NCBI GenBank assembly: GCA_000421065.1
Contig: ATWD01000001.1
Span: 3,712,001-3,776,000, forward strand
DNA length: 64,000 nt
Source: Acidobacteriaceae bacterium TAA 166
GTDB taxonomy: Bacteria; Acidobacteriota; Terriglobia; Terriglobales; Acidobacteriaceae
Reading direction: 5' to 3'
The notes beneath the pieces are model-generated. The model was not told the DNA's origin. It saw only the letters and a program-made list of their open reading frames with translations, and did no database searches. Position 1 is the stretch's first letter; the number at the start of each line of letters is the position of its first letter. The position numbers and the translations under genes are program-made. Positions 9,167 through 20,381 of this stretch are shown here, piece after piece.

Positions 9167-10495
9167 ATGCAGATCTCAGCACCCGTAACGCGTTCCAAAG
9201 CAGGCAATCACAACGGAAACCATCCCGTCTTCCCAGTCGGGCATATGGTGCCGTTCGTGCTGGTGACGGCCCTGTTCTTTCTATGGGGAATGTCGAACAA
9301 CCTCACCGATATCCTGGTTCAACAGTTTAAAAAATCGCTTGAGCTCTCCCAGTTCAGTGCGCAGCTGGTCCAGACGGCGAACTTCTTCGGCTACTTCTGC
9401 ATGGCCATTCCAGCAGGCCTAGTGATGCGCCGCTGGGGCTACAAGACGGGCATGGTGATGGGACTGCTCATCTTCGGCTCAGGCATGCTGCTGTTTCTTC
9501 CCGCTGCCATGCGGGGACAGTACACGATGTTCCTGATCGCCCTGTTCACCGTAGGCTGCGGCGCTTCGATCCTTGAGACCGCAGCCAATCCCTTCATTGC
9601 CCAGTTCGGCGATCCCATGACCTCCGAACAGCGCCTCAACTTCTCGCAGTCGTTTAATCCTCCGGGAACCGTGGCGGGAGTCCTGATCGGGACCTACTTC
9701 ATCTTCTCAGGCGTCGAGCCCAGCCTGGCCGAGATCGAACAGATGAAGCAGGCCGGCACCTACCAAAGCTATCTCCATGGCGAGATCATGCGTGTGGTGC
9801 CGACCTATATGGCGTTCGGCGTCGTCGTGCTGCTCTGCGCCTTGGTCATCTCTCGGATAAAGTTTCCGGTCATCCAGTCTGAGCATGAAGGTGAGGGAGA
9901 GGATCATGGCAATTTTGGAAACCTCCTCCGGACTCCGGCCATCTGGATCGCCGTCGTGGCGAACTTCTGCAATGTGGGTGCGCAGATCTCCTCCTGGAGC
10001 AGCCTCATCCCATATATGAAGCAGTACACCGCGGTCAGCGAGAGAACGGCCGCCCACTACCTGACTGCCGTGCTGATCGCAATGCTCGTGGGAAGATTTA
10101 TCTCGACTTCGCTGATGCGCTATATCCGCCCCAGTCTCATGTTGGGAGTCTATGGAATTGTAAACGCAATCATGATGCTGATCACCGTCCTCCGGCCGGG
10201 AATGATCGGAGCGTGGGCGGTGGTCGCGAGCGGCTTCTTCATCTCCATCATGTTCCCGACGATCTTTGCTCTTGGATTGAAAGGCCTCGGCCCTAATACC
10301 AAACTCGGCGGCTCGCTGCTGGTTATGGCGGTAGTGGGAGGCGCAGTCTTTCCTCCGATTTCCGGCCTGATCGCTCGGCAGACCGGAAGCCTGGCCCTGG
10401 GGTATATCGTCCCCCTGATCGGCTTCGTGGGCGTGGCTCTCTTTGGCTTTTATCAATCGACGCAGCGCACTCTGCTCTCGGGGCCAGCGTACTAG
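9167..10495 (+). CDS. fucP: L-fucose:H+ symporter-type MFS permease
   Basis: 442 residues, ATG with CGGAGAA upstream. About twelve hydrophobic segments. FucP/GluP family signatures: VTALFFLWGMSNNLTDILVQ in the first membrane segment, QTANFFGYFCMAIPAGL, ILETAANPFI and RLNFSQSFNPPGTVAG. Imports L-fucose (or a related sugar) across the inner membrane with protons. Downstream of the fuconolactonase-like gene in the same direction, and probably in one transcript. Overlaps the convergent membrane-protein gene by 4 bases. Confidence 0.88.
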   Translation: MQISAPVTRSKAGNHNGNHPVFPVGHMVPFVLVTALFFLWGMSNNLTDILVQQFKKSLELSQFSAQLVQTANFFGYFCMAIPAGLVMRRWGYKTGMVMGLLIFGSGMLLFLPAAMRGQYTMFLIALFTVGCGASILETAANPFIAQFGDPMTSEQRLNFSQSFNPPGTVAGVLIGTYFIFSGVEPSLAEIEQMKQAGTYQSYLHGEIMRVVPTYMAFGVVVLLCALVISRIKFPVIQSEHEGEGEDHGNFGNLLRTPAIWIAVVANFCNVGAQISSWSSLIPYMKQYTAVSERTAAHYLTAVLIAMLVGRFISTSLMRYIRPSLMLGVYGIVNAIMMLITVLRPGMIGAWAVVASGFFISIMFPTIFALGLKGLGPNTKLGGSLLVMAVVGGAVFPPISGLIARQTGSLALGYIVPLIGFVGVALFGFYQSTQRTLLSGPAY

Positions 10496-11226
10496 AAGTG
10501 CCGCAGCGTCTCGCTGGCGCCCGGTTGCTTGTAGCTCGTGGGATCGGTTGGAGGAACCTCCGTGTCCACGTTCTTTTCAAGGGACCGGCTGACAATATCG
10601 CGCGACCCTAGCCCGACTGCCAGGGCTAGGGTCAGAACGATGCCGCCAAAGAGAATGCCGAAGGCGAGATCGACGACCATGCCCCCAATCTCCAGATGAT
10701 CGAGGACCGTGGCTGCCGTCAGCACCAGGACAAGCCACTTCACCCCAACCGAGAGAAAGCGCGCATACTGCAGGCGAGCGTTGACTGCTTCAATCAGGAC
10801 GGTCCGGGCCAGATAGCGCGACAACAGGGTTCCGGCGATCAGAAGCAGTATCGCTCCCACCGAGTGCGTGAGGTAGGGAAGCAGGAAGAAGGACATCTGC
10901 GAGTTGCCGGCATAGGCGGCATCGAACGCCGAGATCCCGATCAGGAAGCCGAGAATGACGCACGCCCAGAAGACGATGCGTGTGACCAGAAGCGTCGGGC
11001 CATTGGACGGAGCCCAGTCAAGCGGAACCAGCGAGTTGCGCGAGAGACGATCATCGAAGCGAAGGGCGGTCAAAAGGCGCTTGAGAAGCGCGGCCAGCAG
11101 CGCTCCGATCGCCGTCAGGATCAAAATTGCCAACAGCAGGGCGAGAACTCCGGGAAGAAAGTTGGCCAGGGTGACCAGGGCCCGGTGTGCGGATTGACTC
11201 AGGGCGAGTTCGACTTGTTGCCACAT
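10492..11226 (-). CDS. small TM-helix (MscS/CmpX-like) membrane protein
   Basis: 244 residues with about five membrane segments (roughly 24-46, 83-103, 118-138, 162-180, 190-210). Two stretches resemble the conserved TM helix repeat (PF05552) of mechanosensitive channels: FLPGVLALLLAILILTAIGA and ILFGGIVLTLALAVGLGSRD. It lacks the MscS beta and C-terminal domains, so it could be a minimal channel or an accessory protein. It is co-directional with, and 39 bases after, a glycosyltransferase gene and then treS, which suggests a role in osmolyte release or osmotic stress. Homology is judged by eye. Confidence 0.65.
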   Translation of the reverse strand: MWQQVELALSQSAHRALVTLANFLPGVLALLLAILILTAIGALLAALLKRLLTALRFDDRLSRNSLVPLDWAPSNGPTLLVTRIVFWACVILGFLIGISAFDAAYAGNSQMSFFLLPYLTHSVGAILLLIAGTLLSRYLARTVLIEAVNARLQYARFLSVGVKWLVLVLTAATVLDHLEIGGMVVDLAFGILFGGIVLTLALAVGLGSRDIVSRSLEKNVDTEVPPTDPTSYKQPGASETLRHF

Positions 11227-11265
11227 GGGGCGAATCTCCTTCTGGTTTCCGGTACAGCCGGCTGG

Positions 11266-12477
11266 CTACGGATTGAAACGATCCGGCCAGCGCCAGCGCG
11301 ACACGAGGTAGGGTTTATCGGCCTCAAAGGCGCGCGCAACATCCTCAATATGGCGTTCTGCAGCAACGCCGCTTTGAATCAGAATCAGGTGAGAGGCCAC
11401 CCACGCAAGATAAAGGGGAGTCAGTGCTCCCAGCAGGTGGCTGCGATTGATGGTACGAAGCCGGTAGGCCAGTACGAAGTCATACACGATGCGAGCCCAG
11501 AGAGAATCGGCCATGCGGAAGCTATCCCGGGAGACGACTGAAAGCCGCTTCAACCCCAGTAGCGTATGCGGAGGAAGCACCAGCGCCCAGATCTCATGCA
11601 GGTTCGAGTAGGCCAGATGAAACGAATCCAGCATGGACGACACATCAAGATGTTCGACAGCAAGCGGAGCATCTGCAATCTCTCGCGCCGGAAGCACCGA
11701 TCGCATACGCTGCCAGAAGACCGCCCTGCTGTCGATATCGGAGAAGAAGGAGCTCAGAATCTGGCCGAGCAGAGCATTCAGGTCGACGGGAGTCGGTTGC
11801 GGGGTATCCCTCTTCGGAACCTCGGCCTCGGCGATGGAAAGTCCGGCCGCCGCGGCCTCCGAGATGGGCCACAGTAGCGAATCCTCCTGGTTGGCCGCAG
11901 TGTAGCGTTGTGCCAGGGTGGCCATCCGCTCGGTCATGCGCAACGAAAGCCCCAGATCGATCGCAAGAGGATAGCGCGGCCGGGCGCTGAAGAGCGCGCG
12001 CGTCACCGGATAGAGAATCGCAGAGTTGACCAGACCTTCACGTGGACCTGGATGATAGCGGGAGACCACAAGGTCGGTCGGCCCCGACAGCGTGGCGTAG
12101 GCGAGATTGCGGATCGACTCCGCCGCCATGGTGTGGGAGTCCGTCCCCAGCAGAAGACACGCCGAAGCATTGTTTTCCTGCGCCAGCTTATAAGTGTTGA
12201 AGTAGTCGGCTGCGGTGAGAACCCAGCTGGTCGTCGATGTGGTCGCTGGACTGTACGGCAGCAGGCGAAGGTTTTGAAAGCTCTTCAGCGAACCCAGGTT
12301 CTCCAGCTCCGGAATCGCCACCAAAACGGACTGATTGGAGAAGGCGGCGGCCAGATTTTCAAGCGTAGGCTCAAGAAAATCAGCCGAGACGGTGCTGAGA
12401 TGGACGAGCAGACCTGTATGAAGGCGTGGATCTGTCTCGGCGGCTGTTGTGGCGGGATTGGTTGGCATCGAGGCCAT
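11266..12477 (-). CDS. GT81/GT2-like glycosyltransferase
   Basis: 403 residues, no signal or membrane segment. The pattern resembles GT-A enzymes of the glucosylglycerate/mannosylglycerate synthase type: sugar-nucleotide core with LLLGTDSHT (Asp113-x-His115 in place of the usual D-x-D), DLVVSRYHPGPREGLVNSAI followed by YPVTRALF and YPLAIDLGLS, and an all-helical C-terminus (ARIVYDFVLAYRLR, LLGALTPLYLAWVASH, FEADKPYLVSRWRW). Likely makes a sugar-containing compatible solute from a nucleotide sugar; donor and acceptor cannot be told. Sits between the TM-helix gene and treS on the same strand, 90 bases after treS. Confidence 0.6.
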   Translation of the reverse strand: MASMPTNPATTAAETDPRLHTGLLVHLSTVSADFLEPTLENLAAAFSNQSVLVAIPELENLGSLKSFQNLRLLPYSPATTSTTSWVLTAADYFNTYKLAQENNASACLLLGTDSHTMAAESIRNLAYATLSGPTDLVVSRYHPGPREGLVNSAILYPVTRALFSARPRYPLAIDLGLSLRMTERMATLAQRYTAANQEDSLLWPISEAAAAGLSIAEAEVPKRDTPQPTPVDLNALLGQILSSFFSDIDSRAVFWQRMRSVLPAREIADAPLAVEHLDVSSMLDSFHLAYSNLHEIWALVLPPHTLLGLKRLSVVSRDSFRMADSLWARIVYDFVLAYRLRTINRSHLLGALTPLYLAWVASHLILIQSGVAAERHIEDVARAFEADKPYLVSRWRWPDRFNP

Positions 12478-12567
12478 CGTGCTCTATGGAGTTCCTTCGG
12501 TCCGTGTGCTTCAGTCTAATGCCATTGAGATGCAGATGGCGGCGGAATGTGAGCCGGAAACCGGTAA

Positions 12568-14286
<1,719 letters not shown>

Positions 14287-14474
14287 GATGGCTTTCAGTC
14301 CCTTCTCGTTGTGGAGATGCGTCCAGCGCCTTCCCCGTTGTAGGCAAAGACCTCTAACTGTCTCTGAAATGAGGTACAACCTCTGACCGCGCTTCATGGT
14401 TCTAAGAGGTTGGTGCCTGAAACATTTTCATTTACTTTCCTCTTTACCTCAAGGTGATTCCGACTGGGTTCTTC

Positions 14475-17174
14475 ATGCCGCGTGTCCCGCTCTCGACCTA
14501 CCGTCTGCAGCTTCATAAAGACTTCACCTTCGATGACGCTCGCGCGATCGCAGATTACCTGCACCAGCTGGGGATCTCCCACGTCTATTGTTCCCCTTAT
14601 TTGCAGGCGGCGCCAGGAAGCATGCATGGCTATGATGTCGTCTCGCACCAGGCTGTGAACGAAGAACTGGGAGGAGCTCCGGCCCATGAGCGGTTTTCCG
14701 CGCGCCTCGGTGAACTTGGCATGAGCCAGATCCTCGACATCGTGCCCAATCACATGTCGCTCGGCCAGGAGAATCGTTACTGGTGGGATGTGCTCGAGAA
14801 CGGTGCCTCCAGCCGCTACGCCTCCTTCTTCGACATCGACTGGCAGCCGGTGGAAGAAAGACTGCGCGATAAGATCCTGGTGCCGGTCCTGGCCAATCAA
14901 TACGGTCGCGTCCTGCACGAAGGCGGAATTCGGGTCCAACGCACCGGAGGCAGATTTCAGGTGGAGGCCGCAAGCCAGTCCTTTCCCGCATCTCCGCAGT
15001 CGCTGCAGTTAATCTTGGACCGAGCCGCGGACATCTCGCGCTCGAAGACGCTGAGCTTCCTCGCCGCCTCTTTTGGCCGTCTCCCCTCGCCCTCCTTCGA
15101 AGATCGAGGCAAAATACTGGCTCTTCACAACGACAAGGTTGTGCTCTACACCCTGCTCGAGAGGCTGTGCGATGAAGAGCCGGGAGTATGCGCTGGAATC
15201 GAGCGGGCGCTCGAGGAGCTCAACAGCGACGAAGATGCCCTCGACGACTTTCTCAACCAGCAGAACTACCGCCTGGCCTACTGGAAGACATCTGGACAGC
15301 AGCTCGGATACCGCCGGTTTTTCGACGTAAACTCACTCGTCGGGCTGCGCGTGGAGCGCGAGCACGTCTTTGAGGAGACCCACGCCCTCGTGCTCGACTG
15401 GCTCCGGCGCGGAGTTCTCGATGGCGTCCGCATCGATCATCCCGACGGTCTGCTTGATCCCCTCGAGTACATGCGTCGTCTGCGCGAGCGGGCGCCCGAA
15501 GCTTGGATCGTCGGCGAAAAGATCCTGGAGCCCGGCGAGTTTCTGCGCGAGAGCTGGCCCATCCAGGGAACCACCGGCTACGACTTTATGAGCATAGCCA
15601 CCGGACTGCAGATCTGGCCGCAGGGACTCGAGGAGCTTACCTCGATCTACCCGAACTTCCTCGGCAAGGAGCGCGCGTCCATCCTCACGGACTATCCCAC
15701 GCTCCAGCACGACAAGAAGATCAACGTCTCCCAGGAGGCGCTGGGGAGCGACGTCAACCGGCTGACCTCGATCTTTGTCGAGATCTGCGAGTCCAACCGG
15801 GACCGCCGCGACTACACGCAGGCCGAGGTGCGGCGCGCGATCCGTGAGGTCGCCGCATGTATGGATATCTATCGCACCTACATCGTTCCCGATCGCAACG
15901 AGATCATTGATGAAGACCGGGAACATATCCTTCAGGCAACCGAGTGCGCCAAGGCCCGGCGTCAGGACATTGATGGAGACCTCTTCGATTTTCTACGCGA
16001 TGTCTTGACCATGACCGTGACCGGAAGACGGGAGAGCGAATTTGTCTTGCGCTTCCAGCAGTTCACCGGACCGGTGATGGCGAAAGGAGTCGAAGATACG
16101 GTCTTCTATTGCTACAACCGTCTCTCTGCGATGAACGAGGTCGGCGGCAATCCCCAGAACCCCGGAACAAGTACTGAGGACTTTCACGCCTACTGCGAAA
16201 AGATGCAGGCGACTCATCCCCAGACCATGACATCGCTGGCCACGCACGATACCAAGCGAAGCGACGATGTCCGGTCCCGCCTGATGGTGCTCACCGAGAT
16301 GGCTCCGCGATTCGGCTCTTCGATCCAGCGTTGGAGCAGGATCAATGCCGGCTTTCGCAGACGATCCTCCACAGGCCCGATGCCCGACCCCAATACCGAA
16401 TATCTCTACTACCAGACGTTGATCGGATCCTGGCCCGTCACCGTGGAGCGTATGCAGGCGTACATGCTCAAGGCCACGCGCGAAGCCAAGCTTGAGACCA
16501 GCTGGGTGGCAAACAATAAAGAGTTTGAGGATGTTCTGATGGAGTTCATCGCGCGAACCCTCGAACACGCTCCCTTCATCAAGGAGCTCGAGCAGTTCGT
16601 CGATCGTGTGAAGGACGCTGGCCGCGTGAACTCTCTGGCCCAGACGTTGATGAAATATACCGTGCCCGGTGTTCCCGATCTCTATCAGGGGACCGAGGTG
16701 TGGGATCTCAGCCTCGTGGATCCCGACAATCGAAGACCTGTGGACTACGAGAGGCGAAGGCGGATGCTCCAGGAGCTGCGTGAGATGAGCGCCAAAAGCG
16801 ATGTGGCTTCGCAGGTGATGGCGCGGGTGGAAGAAGGAATGCCGAAGATGTGGATTATTCATCAGGCGCTTCGCCTGCGACGTGAGCATCCCGAGTGGTT
16901 CGACGCCCTCGCCGCTTACACTCCCCTCGCTGTCGAAGGAGGCCGGGCGGACCACGTCGTCGCCTATCTGCGCGCGGATTCCGTAGCGACCGTCACGCCT
17001 CGCTGGATCACAAAGATCTCCGGCGCGTGGCGAGACACCACCGTTGAGCTGCCTCAGGGCAGATGGATCAACCGGCTCACAGGAGCCGCGATAGAGAGTG
17101 GAAATGTGGCGATGAGGAATCTATTGCGCGACTTTCCCGTAGCCCTTCTCGTACGGGAGAACAATCATGTTTGA
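14475..17174 (+). CDS. treY: maltooligosyltrehalose synthase
   Basis: 899 residues from ATG 14475 (MPRVPLSTYRLQLHKDF, the usual TreY start); an in-frame GTG at 14454 is possible. GH13 enzyme that turns the reducing end of a glucan chain into a trehalosyl unit. Family marks: STYRLQLHKDFTFDDA, YCSPYLQAAPGSMHGYDVV, ILDIVPNHM, DGVRIDHPDGL with the nucleophile Asp, WIVGEKIL with the acid/base Glu, GTTGYDF, and SLATHDTKRSDDVR. Length is normal (about 850-950). Its end overlaps treZ by 8 bases, giving a two-gene unit; no glgX debranching gene follows. Confidence 0.95.
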   Translation: MPRVPLSTYRLQLHKDFTFDDARAIADYLHQLGISHVYCSPYLQAAPGSMHGYDVVSHQAVNEELGGAPAHERFSARLGELGMSQILDIVPNHMSLGQENRYWWDVLENGASSRYASFFDIDWQPVEERLRDKILVPVLANQYGRVLHEGGIRVQRTGGRFQVEAASQSFPASPQSLQLILDRAADISRSKTLSFLAASFGRLPSPSFEDRGKILALHNDKVVLYTLLERLCDEEPGVCAGIERALEELNSDEDALDDFLNQQNYRLAYWKTSGQQLGYRRFFDVNSLVGLRVEREHVFEETHALVLDWLRRGVLDGVRIDHPDGLLDPLEYMRRLRERAPEAWIVGEKILEPGEFLRESWPIQGTTGYDFMSIATGLQIWPQGLEELTSIYPNFLGKERASILTDYPTLQHDKKINVSQEALGSDVNRLTSIFVEICESNRDRRDYTQAEVRRAIREVAACMDIYRTYIVPDRNEIIDEDREHILQATECAKARRQDIDGDLFDFLRDVLTMTVTGRRESEFVLRFQQFTGPVMAKGVEDTVFYCYNRLSAMNEVGGNPQNPGTSTEDFHAYCEKMQATHPQTMTSLATHDTKRSDDVRSRLMVLTEMAPRFGSSIQRWSRINAGFRRRSSTGPMPDPNTEYLYYQTLIGSWPVTVERMQAYMLKATREAKLETSWVANNKEFEDVLMEFIARTLEHAPFIKELEQFVDRVKDAGRVNSLAQTLMKYTVPGVPDLYQGTEVWDLSLVDPDNRRPVDYERRRRMLQELREMSAKSDVASQVMARVEEGMPKMWIIHQALRLRREHPEWFDALAAYTPLAVEGGRADHVVAYLRADSVATVTPRWITKISGAWRDTTVELPQGRWINRLTGAAIESGNVAMRNLLRDFPVALLVRENNHV

Positions 17175-18921
17175 GTTTCGTGTCTGGGCTCCGCGAGCGA
17201 AGAATGTTGCGGTGAAGATCGACGAAAGCAGTTATCCGATGAAGGCTACAGGTGATCGCGGATGGTGGAGTGCCGAGGTCGAAGAGGCAGGCACTGGAAC
17301 GGACTATGCGTTCCTTCTCGACGATGACCCTAATCCCTATCCAGACCCCCGCGCCCTGTGGATGCCGAATGGAGTCCACGCCGCATCCCGCGTCTATGAA
17401 ACAGGGCCGGGAGCAGGACAGTTCGCATGGACCGACCAACGCTGGCAGGCGCCTCCACTTGCGAGCGCAGTCCTCTACGAGATGCACGTCGGAACCTTCA
17501 CTCCGGAAGGAACCTTCGACAGTGCGATCGAAAAGCTTGATTACCTCGCAGAGTTGGGCATCACGCACGTGGAGCTGATGCCGGTCGCGGAGTTTCCCGG
17601 AGACTTCGGCTGGGGCTATGACGGTGTCGCGCTCTTTGCCGCCCGCGAGGCCTACGGCGGTCCTGACGGCCTGAAGCGTCTCGTCGATGCCTGCCACGCA
17701 CGCTCGCTCGCCGTGCTGCTCGATGTCGTCTACAACCACTTCGGCCCCGTCGGAAACTACACCGGCAAGTTCGGTCCCTACGTCACGCCAAACCACCGTA
17801 CGCCCTGGGGCGACGCCGTCAACCTCGAGTTCGAGCAGAGCGACGAGGTACGCCGCTTCTTCTGCGATAACGTACTGATGTGGATGGAGGAGTTCCATCT
17901 CGACGGTCTTCGCCTCGACGCCGTCCACGAGTACGTCGACCGGTCCGCAATCCATTTCATGGAGCAGATCGCGATGGAGGTCGAGGACCTCTCCGCGAGG
18001 CTTGGACGCCGCCTGATCGTCATTGCCGAGAGCGACCTCAATGATCCTCGCGTCGTCCGTCCCCGCGCGGCCAATGGCTACGGCATGGATGCGCAATGGA
18101 ACGATGACTTTCACCATGCCCTATTCTCGGTGCTCGATCCCTCGCACGAAGAAAAGGGGTACTACAGCGACTTTGGCTCGATGGACAGGCTCGCCAAGGC
18201 GCTCACCCAGGCCTTCGTCTACGACGGCATCTACTCCGGCTATCGTCGTCGCATTCACGGACGCAAAGTAGAAGGGCTTTCCCTTCATCGCTTTATCGGG
18301 TTCATTCAGAACCATGACCAGATCGGCAACCGCGCCACCGGAGATCGCCTCGAGCATGTCGTCGGTCTCGATCGAGCGAAGACCGCTCTCGGGATCGTGC
18401 TAACCTCGCCGCTTATTCCCATGCTCTTTCAGGGCGAGGAGTTCGCCGCCTCGACCCCATTTCAGTACTTCGCCCACCACGAGGATGAGGACATGGCGCG
18501 TTCGGTCTCCGAGGGACGCAAACGCGAGTTCGCCGCCTTCGGCTGGGATCCCGCCGCCATCCCCGATCCCGAGAGTCGCGAGACCTTCGAGCGCTCGAAG
18601 CTCAATTGGGAAGAGATCAAGGATAGATCTCACGCCGAGATGCTCGGTTGGTGCCGAAGCCTGATCGCTCTGCGGCACGGTTCGACTTCTCTCAACTGTG
18701 GTGAACCCAACCAGACTCACGTTCGTTTCGATGAGGACAAGCGATGGCTCATTATGGATCGCGGAAAGATCCGTGTGATCTGTAACCTTGGACAAGCCGC
18801 CCTCCAGCTTGAGAGACAGAAAGGCTACTCCCTTATCCTCTCCTCCAGCAAAGAGGTCCATTTAACTAAGGCTGAAGTCTTCCTTCCGGCCGGCACCCTC
18901 GCGATTCTCTCAGCGGAATAA
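17167..18921 (+). CDS. treZ: maltooligosyltrehalose trehalohydrolase
   Basis: 584 residues, ATG 17167 inside the end of treY. Releases trehalose from the chain made by TreY. N-terminal CBM48-like domain (MFEFRVWAPRAKNVAVKI), then a GH13 barrel: FGWGYDGVALFA, LLDVVYNHFGPVGNY, nucleophile Asp in DGLRLDAVHEYVD, acid/base Glu in VIAESDLNDPR, and FIQNHDQIGNR. The inserted FHHALFSVLDPSHEEKGYY segment is typical of TreZ rather than GlgB. Overlap implies coupled translation with TreY. Confidence 0.95.
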   Translation: MFEFRVWAPRAKNVAVKIDESSYPMKATGDRGWWSAEVEEAGTGTDYAFLLDDDPNPYPDPRALWMPNGVHAASRVYETGPGAGQFAWTDQRWQAPPLASAVLYEMHVGTFTPEGTFDSAIEKLDYLAELGITHVELMPVAEFPGDFGWGYDGVALFAAREAYGGPDGLKRLVDACHARSLAVLLDVVYNHFGPVGNYTGKFGPYVTPNHRTPWGDAVNLEFEQSDEVRRFFCDNVLMWMEEFHLDGLRLDAVHEYVDRSAIHFMEQIAMEVEDLSARLGRRLIVIAESDLNDPRVVRPRAANGYGMDAQWNDDFHHALFSVLDPSHEEKGYYSDFGSMDRLAKALTQAFVYDGIYSGYRRRIHGRKVEGLSLHRFIGFIQNHDQIGNRATGDRLEHVVGLDRAKTALGIVLTSPLIPMLFQGEEFAASTPFQYFAHHEDEDMARSVSEGRKREFAAFGWDPAAIPDPESRETFERSKLNWEEIKDRSHAEMLGWCRSLIALRHGSTSLNCGEPNQTHVRFDEDKRWLIMDRGKIRVICNLGQAALQLERQKGYSLILSSSKEVHLTKAEVFLPAGTLAILSAE

Positions 18922-18958
18922 AGCAGGGAGACACCCTTAAACCGGCTCGAAGAAAGCT

Positions 18959-18985
18959 TTCAGAAAAACTCACAGTTTTTCTGAA
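18959..18985. terminator. perfect AT-rich hairpin after treZ
   Basis: Two 12-base arms (TTCAGAAAAACT and its exact complement) around a CAC loop, 37 bases after the treZ stop. It may terminate treYZ, although no U-run follows, or be a binding site. The rest of the gap to 19152 shows no gene. Confidence 0.55.
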
Positions 18986-19152
18986 CCAGATAACTTACGC
19001 GATACCGCCTCGAAAACCATCCTGCAGTCGAAACTTTTACATTTGCCTATCGTCTTTTCACGTACAGACCCTTGACGTAGAGCGGGCAGGCCCTGGCAGT
19101 TGCATCGCCACGGCAAAAGAGTTGAACACCATTTACAGGATGGACAGACAGG

Positions 19153-20343
19153 ATGCGCACGAGAACGGGATTTTGTACAGTTTCGCTCGTCGCTGCTCTC
19201 GCCTTGGTCGGTGGAGCGACGATTCAGCCAAGAGCCTCTCGAGCCCAGACCGCTGCGGCTCCCGCCACTCGACAGATCGGTACGGTAAAGACGGTCTCAG
19301 GCAATGCTCTTACTCTGGCTGCCGACGGCGGTGCGCAGGTCAGTGTGACCGTGGCCGAGGGAGTTCGTGTGCTGCAACTTGCTCCAGGCAGCACAGATCT
19401 TAAATCCGCCCAGCCGATCGCCCTCGGCGATGTGTCCGTGGGAGATCGCATCCTGGTCACCGGCAAATCGGCGGATGACGGCTCCTTCGAAGCCAATCGC
19501 GTCATTCTGATGAAGTCCTCCGATATCGCCCAGAAGAACGCGACCGAGCAGACCGATTGGCAGCGTCGCGGCTCTGGCGGTCTGGTGAGCGCCATCGGCG
19601 GAGCAAACCTGACCGTCTCGGCAGGCGCGAGAAAGATCCAGGTCGAAACGACGTCTGCAACCAAGTTCCGTCGCTATGGCTCCGACTCGGTGAAGTTCGA
19701 GGACACCAAGCCGGGAACACTCGATCAGATCCAGGTGGGCGATCAGGTGCGTGTGCGCGGCGACAAATCAGAAGACGGCCTCACGATCAAGGCTGAGGAG
19801 ATCGTCAGTGGGTCGTTCAAGAATCTGGCAGGAACGATTGCCACCCTCAATGCAGCCGGCGGCAGTCTGACTCTCAAGGATCTGACCACGAAGAAGACGA
19901 TGACCGTGAGTATCACCTCGAACTCCGATCTCCGCAAGCTGCCTCCAGAGATGGCGGCTAGGCTGGCGGCCCGTGCCCGGGGAGGAGCGGCGGGTGCCCA
20001 GACAGCCAACAGTCCGCGGCCGACAGGTTCAGCATCTCCTTCCGCCGCAGATACGTCTGCACCGCGCAGTGGAGGACGTTCCGGTGGTGGGGATCTCTCC
20101 CAGATGATCGGTCGCCTTCCGACCGAAACCCTCGCCGATCTGAAGTCCGGCGAGGCCGTCATGATCGTCGCTACGGAGTCCGCGCCCGGCAGCGACAAGC
20201 TCACCGCCGTCACCATGCTCTCCGGTGTTGAGCCCATCCTGGCGGCAACCCCAAGTGGATCCCCGGCCCTGACCCTCTCTCCCTGGAACGTCGGAGGTGG
20301 TGGGGGATCTGGAGCGGAAGGCGCAGGATCCGGACCGCAGTAG
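19153..20343 (+). CDS. exported DUF5666-repeat protein
   Basis: 396 residues. Signal peptide (MRTRTGF, hydrophobic core, ...RASRAQTA). Three beta-rich repeats each follow the DUF5666 pattern of a G-x-V/I start, a hydrophobic strand and a ...VGDRILVTG / VGDQVRVRG segment (about 40-120, 130-225, 225-350). The repeats resemble small OB-like barrels; no catalytic residues are evident. The C-terminus is low-complexity, rich in Ser/Gly/Ala and ending in a glycine run. It is 38 bases before the TonB-type receptor in the same direction, so the two are probably an operon. Function unknown. Confidence 0.8.
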   Translation: MRTRTGFCTVSLVAALALVGGATIQPRASRAQTAAAPATRQIGTVKTVSGNALTLAADGGAQVSVTVAEGVRVLQLAPGSTDLKSAQPIALGDVSVGDRILVTGKSADDGSFEANRVILMKSSDIAQKNATEQTDWQRRGSGGLVSAIGGANLTVSAGARKIQVETTSATKFRRYGSDSVKFEDTKPGTLDQIQVGDQVRVRGDKSEDGLTIKAEEIVSGSFKNLAGTIATLNAAGGSLTLKDLTTKKTMTVSITSNSDLRKLPPEMAARLAARARGGAAGAQTANSPRPTGSASPSAADTSAPRSGGRSGGGDLSQMIGRLPTETLADLKSGEAVMIVATESAPGSDKLTAVTMLSGVEPILAATPSGSPALTLSPWNVGGGGGSGAEGAGSGPQ

Positions 20344-20381
20344 AACAGCCATCTTCGATTTTTTGTGATTTAGGAGAAGGA

